Shown here piece by piece: positions 49,516-58,092 of a DNA stretch of 64,000 nucleotides (positions are counted from its first letter, which is position 1; the number at the start of each line of letters is the position of its first letter). Made by a program: the position numbers and the translations under genes. Origin of the DNA: VFMC01 sp046331225 (GTDB lineage: Bacteria; Actinomycetota; Acidimicrobiia; Acidimicrobiales; Ilumatobacteraceae); assembly GCA_046331225.1 (NCBI GenBank), contig JAXLRF010000003.1, positions 62,001-126,000 of the forward strand. The letters run 5' to 3'. A model generated the notes under the pieces. It did no database searches, was not told the origin of the DNA, and saw only the letters and a program-made list of their open reading frames with translations.

Positions 49516-50640
49516 GTGACCCACCACCGTTCCGCCGTCGTCGCGCTGATCGCCGCGGCAGTCGTGCTCGCCGCCTGCAGCGGCGACGACGACACCTCGT
49601 CCACCACTGCTGCATCCGCCGCCACCGCCGCCGACACTGCAGCACCCGGCACCACGAACTCGACCGGCACCACGATCACCCTCGTCGCCTACGACTCGTT
49701 CCCCACCGAGGGCACCTCGCTCAACGACGCGCTCGCCGGCTTCACCGCCGACACCGGCATCGGGGTCGACCTCGTCATCGCCGGCGACGCCGGCACGATG
49801 GTGAGCAAGGCCGTCCTCACCGCCGGCAACCCCGAGGGCGACGTGATGTGGGGCGTCGACAACACGCTCCTCTCGCGGGCGATCCCGGCCTTCGAGCCCT
49901 ATGCGAGCACCGAGCTCGGGGCGATCGACCCGGCCCTCACCGCGCTGGTGCCGAACGGCGAGCTCACACCCGTCGACGTCGGCGACGTGTGCGTCAACTA
50001 CGACAAGGAGTGGTTCGCCTCGCAAGGTCTCGAACCGCCCGCCACCTTCGACGACCTCGTCGACCCCGCGTACGCCGACCTGCTCACGGTCGAGGACCCG
50101 TCGACCTCGTCACCCGGCCTGGCGTTCCTGCTCGCCACCGTGGCGCAGTTCGGCGAGGACGGCTGGCAGCAGTACTGGACCGATCTGAAGGCCAACGGCG
50201 TCGAGGTGGTCGACTCGTGGACGACGGCCTACTACGAGCGCTTCAGCGGCTCGAGTGGCAAGGGCCCACGCCCGCTGGTGGTGAGCTACGCCAGCAGCCC
50301 GCCGGCCGAGGTGATCTTCGCCGACCCACCCCGCGACGACGCACCCACGGCGGTGACGACCTCCACCTGCTTCCGCCAGGTGGAGTTCGCCGGCGTGCTG
50401 GCCGGCACCGAACACCAGGCCGAGGCACGGCGGCTGGTCGACTTCCTCGCCTCGGCGACGTTCCAGCAGGAGGTCGCGCTCAACCTGTTCGTGTGGCCGG
50501 CCCGCACCGACGTCGCGCCGCCTCCCGAGTTCACGGAGTTCGCCGCGCCGGTGACCGACCCGCTGACCGTCGACCCGGCCGAGATCGACGCCAACCGCGA
50601 GGCGTGGGTGGACGAGTGGACGCAACTGGTCGTCGGCTGA
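49516..50640 (+). CDS. thiB: Thiamine ABC transporter substrate-binding lipoprotein (ThiB/TbpA-like)
   Basis: A 374-residue lipoprotein: signal with lipobox VVLAAC, an Asp/Ser/Thr/Ala linker (about 24-50), then a periplasmic-binding fold. The core begins TITLVAYDSFPTEG, like TbpA, and contains DVMWGVDNTLLSRA near 118 and NYDKEWFASQGLEPPATFDDLVDP near 168. Thiamine specificity is inferred from the riboswitch and operon neighbours, together with the TbpA-like pattern. GTG at 49516 is preceded by GAGGAG. It lies 92 nt after the pyrophosphokinase gene, and the permease overlaps its 3' end. Confidence 0.9.
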   Translation: MTHHRSAVVALIAAAVVLAACSGDDDTSSTTAASAATAADTAAPGTTNSTGTTITLVAYDSFPTEGTSLNDALAGFTADTGIGVDLVIAGDAGTMVSKAVLTAGNPEGDVMWGVDNTLLSRAIPAFEPYASTELGAIDPALTALVPNGELTPVDVGDVCVNYDKEWFASQGLEPPATFDDLVDPAYADLLTVEDPSTSSPGLAFLLATVAQFGEDGWQQYWTDLKANGVEVVDSWTTAYYERFSGSSGKGPRPLVVSYASSPPAEVIFADPPRDDAPTAVTTSTCFRQVEFAGVLAGTEHQAEARRLVDFLASATFQQEVALNLFVWPARTDVAPPPEFTEFAAPVTDPLTVDPAEIDANREAWVDEWTQLVVG

Positions 50641-52289
50641 CCCGGTCGCGCCTCGCGGGGATCGGACTCCCGCTCACCCTGCGCGCGGCGCTCGTGGTGG
50701 TGCCGCTCGCGTTCTTGCTGCTGTTCTACGCGTGGCCGGTCGCGACCCTGGTCGCGAAGGTGGTCGACGTGTCGACGGTGCGCGACACCCTCGGCCGCAG
50801 CGGGCTCGGCCGCGTGGTGTGGTTCACGTGCTGGCAGGCCGCGATCAGCACGATCGCCACGGTGGTGGCCGGACTCGGCCCCGCGTACCTGGTGGCGCGC
50901 TGGGACTTCCCCGGCCGTCGGCTGCTGACCGCGCTGTTGACCGTGCCGTTCCTGCTGCCGACGGTGGTGGTCGGTGCGGCGTTCGTCGCGCTGCTGCCCG
51001 ACTCGCTCGAACACGGCGCGATCGCGATCGTCGCCGCGCACGTGTTCTTCAACGTCGCGGTGGTGGTGCGCGTGGTGGGCGGCGTGTGGTCGCAGCTGCC
51101 CGACGACCTGATGCGCGCCGCACGCGTGCTGGGTGCCGGGCCCTGGCGCGCCACGCGAGAGGTGACGCTGCCGTTGCTGCGGCCGGCGTTGGTGGCCGCG
51201 TCGTCGATCACGTTCCTGTTCACCTTCACGTCGTTCGGTGTGGTGCGCATCCTGGGCGGCGCGGGGCGCGCCACGATCGAGGTCGAGATCGCCCGGCGAG
51301 CGCTCTCGCTCGGCGACGTGGGTGGTGCCGCGGTGCTGTCGATGCTGCAGTTGGTGCTGCTGGTGGTGATGGTGGGAGTGACGGTGCGGACGCAGCGGCG
51401 GTCGTCGCTCGGGCTCGGCCTGCACGGCCGCCACGCCGTTCGTCCGCGCACCGCCCGGGCTCGGCTGGCCGTGACGGGAGGTGCGCTGGTGTGCTCGTTC
51501 GTCGTGCTCGCTCCCCTGGCGGCGTTGGCGCTCGACTCGGTGCGGCCCGGCGGTGGGTGGTCGCTCACGGCGTGGCGGTCGTTCGGCGACGCTCCCGTGC
51601 GCCCGGGCGCGGGTGCACCCGTCGATGCGTGGTCGGCGATCGGCACGTCGTTGCGGGCCGCTGCGCTGGCCACGGTGATCGCGCTCGCGATCGGTTCGCT
51701 GGCCGCGCTCGCGATCGCAGCGAGCCCTCGGCTGGGGCGCGTGCTCGACGTCGGTTCGATGCTCCCGCTCGGCACGTCGGCGGTCACGATCGGATTCGGG
51801 ATGTTGATCACCTTCGACCACGACCCCGTCGACTGGCGCGCCGAGCCCTGGCTGGTGCCGGTGGGCCACGCGCTGGTCGCGGTGCCGTTCGTGGTGCGCG
51901 CGATCCTGCCCGTGCTGCGTGCCCGCCCGGTCGGCTGGCGCGAGGCCGCGGCCACGCTCGGTGCGGCACCGGTGCGAGCGTGGTGGGAGGTCGACGTGCG
52001 CCTGCTGCGCCGGCCGCTCGTGGTCGGCGCGTGCTTCGCGGCCGCCGTGTCGCTCGGCGAGTTCGGTGCCACCACCTTCCTCAGCCGCACCGGCCACGAG
52101 ACGTTGCCGATCGCGATCGGCCGGCTGCTCGGTCGCGCCGGCGACATCCCGCGCGCGCAGGCGTCGGCGCTGGCCCTGGTGCTGGCGGCCGTCACCACCG
52201 TGGTGCTGGTGGGCGTCGAACTGCTCGATCGGCCGGACACCGACCGTGTCACGACACCCGACCGCGCCGGCTCGCACGGGGATCGCTGA
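50616..52289 (+). CDS. thiP: Thiamine ABC transporter permease (ThiP-like)
   Basis: A 557-residue fused double permease with about twelve helices in two six-helix halves. Each half ends in a coupling motif for the ATPase: LMRAARVLGAGPWRATREVTLPLL (first half, about 165-188) and WREAAATLGAAPVRAWWEVDVRLL (second half, about 445-468). The layout equals ThiP/FbpB-type permeases. The start is uncertain: GTG at 50616 overlaps thiB by 25 nt, whereas CTG at 50637 would give a 4-nt CTGA overlap like others here. Paired with ThiB and ThiQ under the TPP riboswitch. Confidence 0.9.
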   Translation: MDATGRRLTRSRLAGIGLPLTLRAALVVVPLAFLLLFYAWPVATLVAKVVDVSTVRDTLGRSGLGRVVWFTCWQAAISTIATVVAGLGPAYLVARWDFPGRRLLTALLTVPFLLPTVVVGAAFVALLPDSLEHGAIAIVAAHVFFNVAVVVRVVGGVWSQLPDDLMRAARVLGAGPWRATREVTLPLLRPALVAASSITFLFTFTSFGVVRILGGAGRATIEVEIARRALSLGDVGGAAVLSMLQLVLLVVMVGVTVRTQRRSSLGLGLHGRHAVRPRTARARLAVTGGALVCSFVVLAPLAALALDSVRPGGGWSLTAWRSFGDAPVRPGAGAPVDAWSAIGTSLRAAALATVIALAIGSLAALAIAASPRLGRVLDVGSMLPLGTSAVTIGFGMLITFDHDPVDWRAEPWLVPVGHALVAVPFVVRAILPVLRARPVGWREAAATLGAAPVRAWWEVDVRLLRRPLVVGACFAAAVSLGEFGATTFLSRTGHETLPIAIGRLLGRAGDIPRAQASALALVLAAVTTVVLVGVELLDRPDTDRVTTPDRAGSHGDR

Positions 52290-52290
52290 C

Positions 52291-52938
52291 GTGCTGGAGG
52301 TCCGCGACGTGGTGGTGCGCTTCGGCGATCGCACGGTGCTCGACCGCGTGCGCCTCGATGTGGCCGACGGCGAGGTGGTCGCGCTGCAGGGACCGTCGGG
52401 CAGCGGCAAGAGCACCCTGCTGCGCGTGGTGGCCGGCCTGCTCGTGCCCGATGTGGGCACGGTGCGCGTGGCCGGACGCGACGTCACCCACGAGCCACCG
52501 CACCGCCGCGGTGTGGGCCTGGTGTTCCAGGACGACCAGCTGTTCCCTCACCGCGACGTGGCGGGCAACGTCGAGTTCGGGCTGCGCATGCAGCGCGTGC
52601 CGGCGCCCGAACGTCGGACTCGAGTGACCGAGTTGTTGGACCTCGTCGGGCTCGAGGGCTTCGAACACCGGTCGGTCACGTCGCTCAGCGGCGGTGAGGC
52701 CAAGCGTGTCGCGCTCGCCCGTTCGCTCGCACCGCGCCCACCGCTGCTCCTGCTCGACGAGCCGCTCACCGGGCTCGATGCGGCGCTGCACGACCGCCTC
52801 GCGGGCGACCTCGCGCAGGTGCTCCGCCGCACGCGCACGACGGCGCTCATGGTCACCCACGACACGGCCGAGGCCGAGGTGGTGGCCGATCGCATCGTCA
52901 CGCTCGCCGGGCTCGGCGGCGACGGCACCCTGCCGTAG
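52291..52938 (+). CDS. thiQ: Thiamine ABC transporter ATP-binding protein (ThiQ-like)
   Basis: A 215-residue ABC ATPase. Walker A GPSGSGKST (about 33-41), Q-loop VFQDDQLFPHRD (about 79-90), signature LSGGEAKRVALARSL (about 132-146), Walker B LLLLDEPLTGLD (about 154-165) and H-loop VTHDTAE (about 188-194). It is short, lacking a C-terminal regulatory domain, as in ThiQ. It powers the ThiB-ThiP importer. The stop codon TAG is also the start of the TAGCAT -10 for the following gene. Confidence 0.93.
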   Translation: MLEVRDVVVRFGDRTVLDRVRLDVADGEVVALQGPSGSGKSTLLRVVAGLLVPDVGTVRVAGRDVTHEPPHRRGVGLVFQDDQLFPHRDVAGNVEFGLRMQRVPAPERRTRVTELLDLVGLEGFEHRSVTSLSGGEAKRVALARSLAPRPPLLLLDEPLTGLDAALHDRLAGDLAQVLRRTRTTALMVTHDTAEAEVVADRIVTLAGLGGDGTLP

Positions 52939-52941
52939 CAT
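52936..52941 (+). promoter_or_regulatory. -10 element of the Gfo/Idh gene
   Basis: TAGCAT, 9 nt before the ATG at 52951 and overlapping the thiQ stop codon, so the next gene may escape thiamine control. Confidence 0.45.
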
Positions 52942-52950
52942 CGCCCCTCG

Positions 52951-53994
52951 ATGAGCAACGACCTCCGGATCGGTTTCCTCGGCGCGGGCCTGATCGCGAC
53001 CTACCACTCGAAGAGCCTTCGTCGCAGCGGCGTCGAGGCCAGTCACGGCGTGGTCCGCGCCGGCGTGTACGACCCCGACCACGAGCGGGCGGCCGCCTTC
53101 GCCGCCGCAGCCGGCCACCACGTGTGCGCCAGCGAGGACGAGGTGCTCGACTCGTGCGACGCGGTCTACATCTGCACGTGGACGAGCGAGCACCCGCGCC
53201 AGGTCGCCAAGGCGGTCGAGCGCGAGCTGCCGATCTTCTGCGAGAAGCCGCTCGCCGTGTCGACCGAGATCGCCGAGCGGATGGCGTCGCAGGTGATCGA
53301 GGCCGGGCTCACCAACCAGGTGGGCCTCGTGCTGCGCCGCTCGCTCGCGTACAACTGGGCCCGCCATCTGATCGACGACCCCGCCGCAGGCCGGGTGATG
53401 AGCGTGGTGTTCCGCGACGACCAGTTCATCCCGATCCAGGGCCACTACTCGTCGACCTGGCGTGGCGATCGCACCAAGGTGGGCGCGGGCACGCTGATCG
53501 AGCACAGCATCCACGACGTCGACATGCTCCGGTTCCTGGTGGGCGACATCGCGCGCGTCAGTGCCAACACGGCCAACTTCCACGGGCTCGACGGCATCGA
53601 GGACGTGGCCAGCGCCACCATCGGGTTCCGCAACGGCGCCGTCGGCACGCTCACGAGCGTGTGGCACGACAACCTCGCCCGCCCGAGCCTGCGCCGCGTC
53701 GAGGTGTTCTGCGAGCGACGCCACATCGTGATCGAGGGCGACGACTGGTTCGGACCGGTCAGCTGGCTCGACGCGGACGGGGCGAGCGGGTCGCTCGAGG
53801 GCGACGAGCTCGAAGCGCGCACGCTGCCGTTGCTCGACGGCTCGATGAACCCTGACGGCGAGTTCGTGAAGGCGGTGGTCGACGGACGCGCCGCACACCC
53901 CGACTTCGCCACGGCCGTCGAGGCGCATCGAGTGGTCGACGCGATGTACCGCTCGGCCGCGGCCGACGGCGAGCTGGTGCGCCTCGATGGTTGA
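52951..53994 (+). CDS. Gfo/Idh/MocA family oxidoreductase
   Basis: A 347-residue NAD(P)-dependent oxidoreductase acting on sugars or cyclitols. N-terminal Rossmann domain with GFLGAGLIATYHSKSL (about 8-23), VYICTWTSEHPRQVAKAVE near 70, and the family's EKPLAVS (about 96-102, Lys catalytic). The C-terminal domain has IEHSIHDVDMLRFLVGD near 182-198 with the conserved Asp and His. The region EFVKAVVDGRAAHPDFATAVEAHRVVDA near the end is typical. Substrate unknown; separate promoter suggests no link to thiamine transport. Confidence 0.9.
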   Translation: MSNDLRIGFLGAGLIATYHSKSLRRSGVEASHGVVRAGVYDPDHERAAAFAAAAGHHVCASEDEVLDSCDAVYICTWTSEHPRQVAKAVERELPIFCEKPLAVSTEIAERMASQVIEAGLTNQVGLVLRRSLAYNWARHLIDDPAAGRVMSVVFRDDQFIPIQGHYSSTWRGDRTKVGAGTLIEHSIHDVDMLRFLVGDIARVSANTANFHGLDGIEDVASATIGFRNGAVGTLTSVWHDNLARPSLRRVEVFCERRHIVIEGDDWFGPVSWLDADGASGSLEGDELEARTLPLLDGSMNPDGEFVKAVVDGRAAHPDFATAVEAHRVVDAMYRSAAADGELVRLDG

Positions 53995-54448
53995 CGCCGC
54001 GCCCACCGGCAGGTGGAACGTCGAACCGATCACGGCCGACGACACGCACGCCGTGCGCCTGGCAGTGCTGCGTCACGACACCCCCACCAAGGACGTGGCC
54101 TTCCCCGAGGACCACGCGCCAGGCGCGGTGCACCTCGGGGTGCGCATCGACGGCTCGCTCGTGGCCACCAGCACCTGGGTGCCGCGGCCCGCGCCCGACG
54201 GCACCGAACCGGCCGTGCAGCTGCGCGGCATGGCGACGATGCAGCACCTGCAGGGGTCGGGCATCGGTTCGGCGCTGATCGCCGCCGGACGGGCACACGC
54301 TCGGTCGATCGGAGCTCGGGTGGTGTGGGCCAACGCACGCGACCGCGCGCTGGCCTTCTACGAGCGCGAGGGGTTCGAGGTGGTGGGCGACGGGTTCGTC
54401 GACGCCACCACGCAGCTCCCGCACCACGTGGTCGTCTGCGTGCTCTGA
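53987..54448 (+). CDS. GNAT family N-acetyltransferase
   Basis: A 153-residue acetyltransferase. Acetyl-CoA motif A: LRGMATMQHLQGSGIGSALIAAG (about 77-99), then motif B with VVWANARDRALAFYEREGFEVVGDGF (about 112-137), the typical C-terminal alkyl-binding block. N-terminal RLAVLRHDTPTKDVAFPEDH is the predicted acceptor region. ATG at 53987 overlaps the Gfo/Idh stop by 8 nt, so it is probably co-translated. The acceptor cannot be named. Confidence 0.87.
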   Translation: MVDAAPTGRWNVEPITADDTHAVRLAVLRHDTPTKDVAFPEDHAPGAVHLGVRIDGSLVATSTWVPRPAPDGTEPAVQLRGMATMQHLQGSGIGSALIAAGRAHARSIGARVVWANARDRALAFYEREGFEVVGDGFVDATTQLPHHVVVCVL

Positions 54449-54488
54449 CGCATCACGTTTTCCGAACCGCGCCGGAGCCCGTACCTCT

Positions 54489-54767
54489 ATGTGGGCGATG
54501 CCCACCACCGAGTCCGAGCTCCTCCGCGCACGCGCCCGCGATCTGCGCCGCCTCGCCGCGCGCCTGCACGACCGACCGCTGGCGGCTGCCGTGTCGGCCG
54601 CCGGCGACGACACGTGGCGCGGCCCCGTCGCCGACCAGGTGATGTCGGCGCTGCGCGACGACGGTCGCCGGCTCGACCGGGCAGGCGACGACCTGCTGCG
54701 CCACGCGGTGGTGCTCGAGCGGCGGGCCGACGAGCTCGACCTGCTGGCCGTGGCGGCTCCGGGATGA
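54489..54767 (+). CDS. Small WxG-type helical protein
   Basis: A 92-residue helix-turn-helix-hairpin protein resembling WXG100/ESX partner proteins: two long helices (about 7-30 and 45-88) joined by a loop with TWRGPVAD, the WxG motif at residue 44-46. No C-terminal YxxxD/E signal is evident. The start may be ATG at 54489 (GGAG upstream) or the in-frame ATG at 54498. Its stop overlaps the start of the next gene (ATGA). No ESX core gene (EccC, EccD) is in the window. The pairing with a large helical protein suggests a secreted or partner-dependent pair. Confidence 0.68.
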   Translation: MWAMPTTESELLRARARDLRRLAARLHDRPLAAAVSAAGDDTWRGPVADQVMSALRDDGRRLDRAGDDLLRHAVVLERRADELDLLAVAAPG

Positions 54768-56449
54768 GCGGGCTCGCCTACGACCTCGAACTGCTCGAGG
54801 TCCTGCGCCGACGACTGCGTGCGGCCTCAGCGCTCCTGCACGATCTGCGGTCCCCCGACCCCCTCGCCGACGACGCCGTGGCCGCCGTGCTCGCCGCACG
54901 ATCGCGCCTCGAACACCAGCTGTTGCCGCTCGTCACGCGTGTGCTGCTCGACGACCCGCTCGGCACGGCGTCACCCGCATCGCTGCCGGGCGCCTTCGGG
55001 CCCTGGTCACCCGACGCCATGGTGGCCGGGGTGATCGCCGGTGCCACCGCCGTCGCGCCCGACGAGGTGTGGATCGCCACCTTCGAGGCGCTCGCGGCCG
55101 AGCGTCTCGACGTGCAACAGCAGCTGCTCGACGCGCCGGACGACCCCGAGCTGCTCGCCCGCCGCGACGAGCTCGACCGGCGCATCGCCGACGCCGCGGC
55201 GGCGTACGCGGCGGGCGCCGAGGCCACCGGCGACGGTCACGTGCGCTGGTACCCCACCGCGCTGTTGGACATGTCGCCGTACGCGGCAGCGCTCGTGCTC
55301 GCGCATCTGGGGCCCGACGTGCTCGACGACCGGGCCTTCGGCGCCGTGGCGTCGCTCGTCGTGCGGCGATGGGCCGATGGGCGCGAGGGCGCCGGCGAAC
55401 GGTGGGACGACTTCTGGCTCGGCGGCGACAACACGTCCGATCTGGTCTTCCGAGCGCTCGCCGAGCGGCCTGCTGCAGCCACGGTGTTCCTGCAGCGAGC
55501 TCGACCCGACGACGTGCTGCGCACCGCACAGTTCGGCGACAGCGTCGCGGCGTTGCTGCTCGCAGGCACCGACCCTGCGCACGTCGACGAGACGACGGCC
55601 GGCGCCGTGCTGCGGCCGCTGCTGCAACAGCTGCAGACCCGTGAGCTGCCGGCTGCGGTCGACGGGGTGGCGACCGGTCTCGCGGCGGTGTTGGCCGTCG
55701 CGGTGACACCGTGGCTGGCCGACCTCGGCCCACGCGCCGGCGCCTGGGACTGGAGCTACGACGAGGGTGACGCCACGCTCCGCTTCCTGCTCGACGATCC
55801 CGAGGCGCTCGCCGCGCTCACCCGAGCGATCGACGACGGTCGCCGCGTGCTGACCACGACCGGCTGGTTCGACAGCGATGGCCGGCTCGACGACACCGCG
55901 CTCCACCAGTTGGCGGTGTCGTTCGCACAGGTGCAGGTCGCGGTGCGCGACGCCGAGATCGACGACGCGATCGCGGCGCAGCTGATGAACCGGCTCTCGC
56001 TCGAGGTGGCCGGCATCGCGATCTCGGCGGTGGTGCCCGGCGGACCGATCGCGTCGGCGAGCGCCGACACCGCCCTCGCCCTGCTCACCCCGCAGGCAGC
56101 CGGTGCGCTCGATCGCTGGGGTCTCGCGCCCTCCGACGACCGCATCCGTGCCGAGGCCGGCGCACGCTTCGGCGACCGGGTGGTCGACACCACCGTGATC
56201 GCGCTCACCGGCGTGGCGGGCGCAGCGATCGAGCGTGGCGACCTGCCGGCTGACGCCCTCGATCGGCTCGACGACGCGCTCACCGCGGACGGTCAGCACG
56301 GTGACTGCGCCGCACGCGACGTGAGCGAACGTCTGCAGCAGTGGGTGCACGAGGTGTCGGCCGATGCCGACCCGTCCACCGCACACGCGCTGCTCGCCGT
56401 GCTGTACGCCTTCGACGATCCGCTCGCGGTCGCACAGCTCTGCGAGTGA
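54764..56449 (+). CDS. Large helical protein of unknown function coupled to the WxG protein
   Basis: A 561-residue, Ala/Leu/Asp-rich, mostly helical protein. The first 60 residues form a helical hairpin like the N-terminus of secreted WXG/LXG partners. The middle part has repeated helical blocks of the type LAERPAAATVFLQRARPDDVLRTA and YAAALVLAHLGPDVLDDRAFGAV (about 155-300), which recall large actinobacterial proteins found beside WXG100 genes (DUF6571-like), though I cannot confirm that family. A hydrophobic stretch near 415-430 (GIAISAVVPGGPIASASAD) might touch membranes. No toxin motif is seen. ATGA overlap with the WxG gene means equimolar synthesis. Confidence 0.65.
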   Translation: MSGLAYDLELLEVLRRRLRAASALLHDLRSPDPLADDAVAAVLAARSRLEHQLLPLVTRVLLDDPLGTASPASLPGAFGPWSPDAMVAGVIAGATAVAPDEVWIATFEALAAERLDVQQQLLDAPDDPELLARRDELDRRIADAAAAYAAGAEATGDGHVRWYPTALLDMSPYAAALVLAHLGPDVLDDRAFGAVASLVVRRWADGREGAGERWDDFWLGGDNTSDLVFRALAERPAAATVFLQRARPDDVLRTAQFGDSVAALLLAGTDPAHVDETTAGAVLRPLLQQLQTRELPAAVDGVATGLAAVLAVAVTPWLADLGPRAGAWDWSYDEGDATLRFLLDDPEALAALTRAIDDGRRVLTTTGWFDSDGRLDDTALHQLAVSFAQVQVAVRDAEIDDAIAAQLMNRLSLEVAGIAISAVVPGGPIASASADTALALLTPQAAGALDRWGLAPSDDRIRAEAGARFGDRVVDTTVIALTGVAGAAIERGDLPADALDRLDDALTADGQHGDCAARDVSERLQQWVHEVSADADPSTAHALLAVLYAFDDPLAVAQLCE

Positions 56450-56450
56450 G

Positions 56451-56466
56451 CCGCGGGCGGCCGCGG
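56451..56466. terminator. Bidirectional hairpin exactly filling a convergent gap
   Basis: CCGCGG (56451-56456), GCGG, CCGCGG (56461-56466): a 6-bp stem with a four-base loop filling almost all of the 17-nt space between the stop codons of the WxG-partner gene and copCD. Confidence 0.55.
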
Positions 56467-58092
56467 TCAGGGGATCGGCACCGTCGTCTTGAGCAGCGCC
56501 GTGTTGCCCGGCGTGATCTCGACGATCACCTCGAGCGTCCAGTCACCCTTGAACGGCAGCGTGATCGCTCCCGTGTAGTGGTTGGGTCCCTCTTGTGTGA
56601 TGGTCACCGGCGACTCGGGGACCGAGTCGCTCGGCAGCGTCATGCGGGCGGTCACCGACGACACCGGTGTGATGCTGCCGCCGGGTGGCGTGATCACGAA
56701 GTGCACCTCGTTGCTGCCCACACGACCGGGCGTCACGGTGATGTCGACGATGAGTCCCGCCTGCGTGAGCGTGGCGTTGAACACCTCGCCCTGCGCCACC
56801 GGTGCCGGGGGCAGGGTGACGAGGCTGGCGGTGAACGCCAGCACGGCCACACCGAGCACCGCCTCGGCCAGCACGGTGCGCCGCAACGACACGACGCTCA
56901 CGTTGTGCAGCAGCCACCGCGACACCGCGCCGATCGCCACCACCACGCTGACCAGCGCGAGCTTCACCAGCAGGGTGCGACCCCACGACGTGTCGGTCAG
57001 GTCGTCGGGCCCGCCCGCCAGCTTCCACGCCTGCAGCACACCCGTGATCACGATCACCGGGACCGCCACCGTGACCGACCGGCTGAACGAACGGGCGAGC
57101 CGCTCGACCCCCGGATCGTCGTACCACGAGCGCCGGCCGGTGGCCAGCAGCGCGAGGCCACCCATCCACACCACGATCGCGATCAGGTGCACCGCGTCGA
57201 GCAGCACGTACAGCGCCTTGGGTGAGGTGACCGACGGATGCCCGGCGGCCGAGAGCGTGATCAACGCCCCCACCGCGCACGCCACGGCGACCTGCCGCCA
57301 CCACATCGCGCCGCTCGAGCGGCGCCACCACAGCAGCACCCCGAGCACGGTCAGCAGCCCGATCCGGATCAGTGTCATCCGGCCCGTCTGGGTGCCGTCG
57401 ATGCGACCCCACACCGACGGCGAGAACGCGTCGCTCAGCGAGCCGGCGACGGCGGCGGCCCCGTAGAGCCCGTAGCCGAGCACGCTCGCGACGAACGCCA
57501 GCGCCCAACCGACCACGGGCATCGCGCGCTGCGCACGGTTGAGGCCGTCCGACGGGGCGACCAGACTCCACAGCCCTGCGCCGACCAACAACACGAGGCC
57601 GATGAACAGCACGAAGCGTGAGATGTCGGCGATGCGGGTGACCGCGGCGTCGGCGGTGGCGCCGTCGCGCACGTCGTCGATCAGGCCGCTGGTGTCGCCG
57701 GCCGTACCGATGCTGAAGCCGAACGCGCCGTTCACCACGTGACCGTCGGCCGACGCCACCCGCCACACCACGGCGTAGATCCCGTCGTCGAGGTCGGGCA
57801 GCGAGGCGGTCACCACGCTCGCGTCGCTGTCGGCCGCGACCGTGGCGCCGATGTCGACCAGCCGCTCGGACTGGTCGAACAGTTGGATCGCCGACAGACC
57901 CGCCTCGATCGGCTCGTCGAAGTCGAGCACGATCGCGTCGGGGGCCTCCTCGAGCACGGAGCTCGGGGCGGGCACGCTCGCCTCGAGCGACGCATGCGCC
58001 GACGCGCTGGGCGCCGGCAACAGCGCGAGCGTGGCGAACGACAGGACCACGAGCGCGAGCGCGCGACGTGCGAGCCGGGTCGGCGCGGCCAT
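56467..58092 (-). CDS. CopC-CopD fusion with C-terminal YtkA-like domain, copper handling
   Basis: A 541-residue membrane protein. A signal peptide (ending PSASA) leaves a mature N-terminus starting with His (HASLEASVPAPSSVL), the Cu(II) ligand of CopC, and a second CopC His lies in VWRVASADGHVVNGAFGF (about 120). A CopD domain of about eight helices follows (150-420). The C-terminal domain (about 430-541), VDITVTPGRVGSNEVHFVITPPGG, is YtkA-like, also copper-associated. Role: copper uptake or delivery, possibly for cytochrome oxidase. ATG at 58092 shares a base with the upstream stop (TGATG), so it is coupled to the mycothiol-type enzyme. Confidence 0.88.
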   Translation of the reverse strand: MAAPTRLARRALALVVLSFATLALLPAPSASAHASLEASVPAPSSVLEEAPDAIVLDFDEPIEAGLSAIQLFDQSERLVDIGATVAADSDASVVTASLPDLDDGIYAVVWRVASADGHVVNGAFGFSIGTAGDTSGLIDDVRDGATADAAVTRIADISRFVLFIGLVLLVGAGLWSLVAPSDGLNRAQRAMPVVGWALAFVASVLGYGLYGAAAVAGSLSDAFSPSVWGRIDGTQTGRMTLIRIGLLTVLGVLLWWRRSSGAMWWRQVAVACAVGALITLSAAGHPSVTSPKALYVLLDAVHLIAIVVWMGGLALLATGRRSWYDDPGVERLARSFSRSVTVAVPVIVITGVLQAWKLAGGPDDLTDTSWGRTLLVKLALVSVVVAIGAVSRWLLHNVSVVSLRRTVLAEAVLGVAVLAFTASLVTLPPAPVAQGEVFNATLTQAGLIVDITVTPGRVGSNEVHFVITPPGGSITPVSSVTARMTLPSDSVPESPVTITQEGPNHYTGAITLPFKGDWTLEVIVEITPGNTALLKTTVPIP

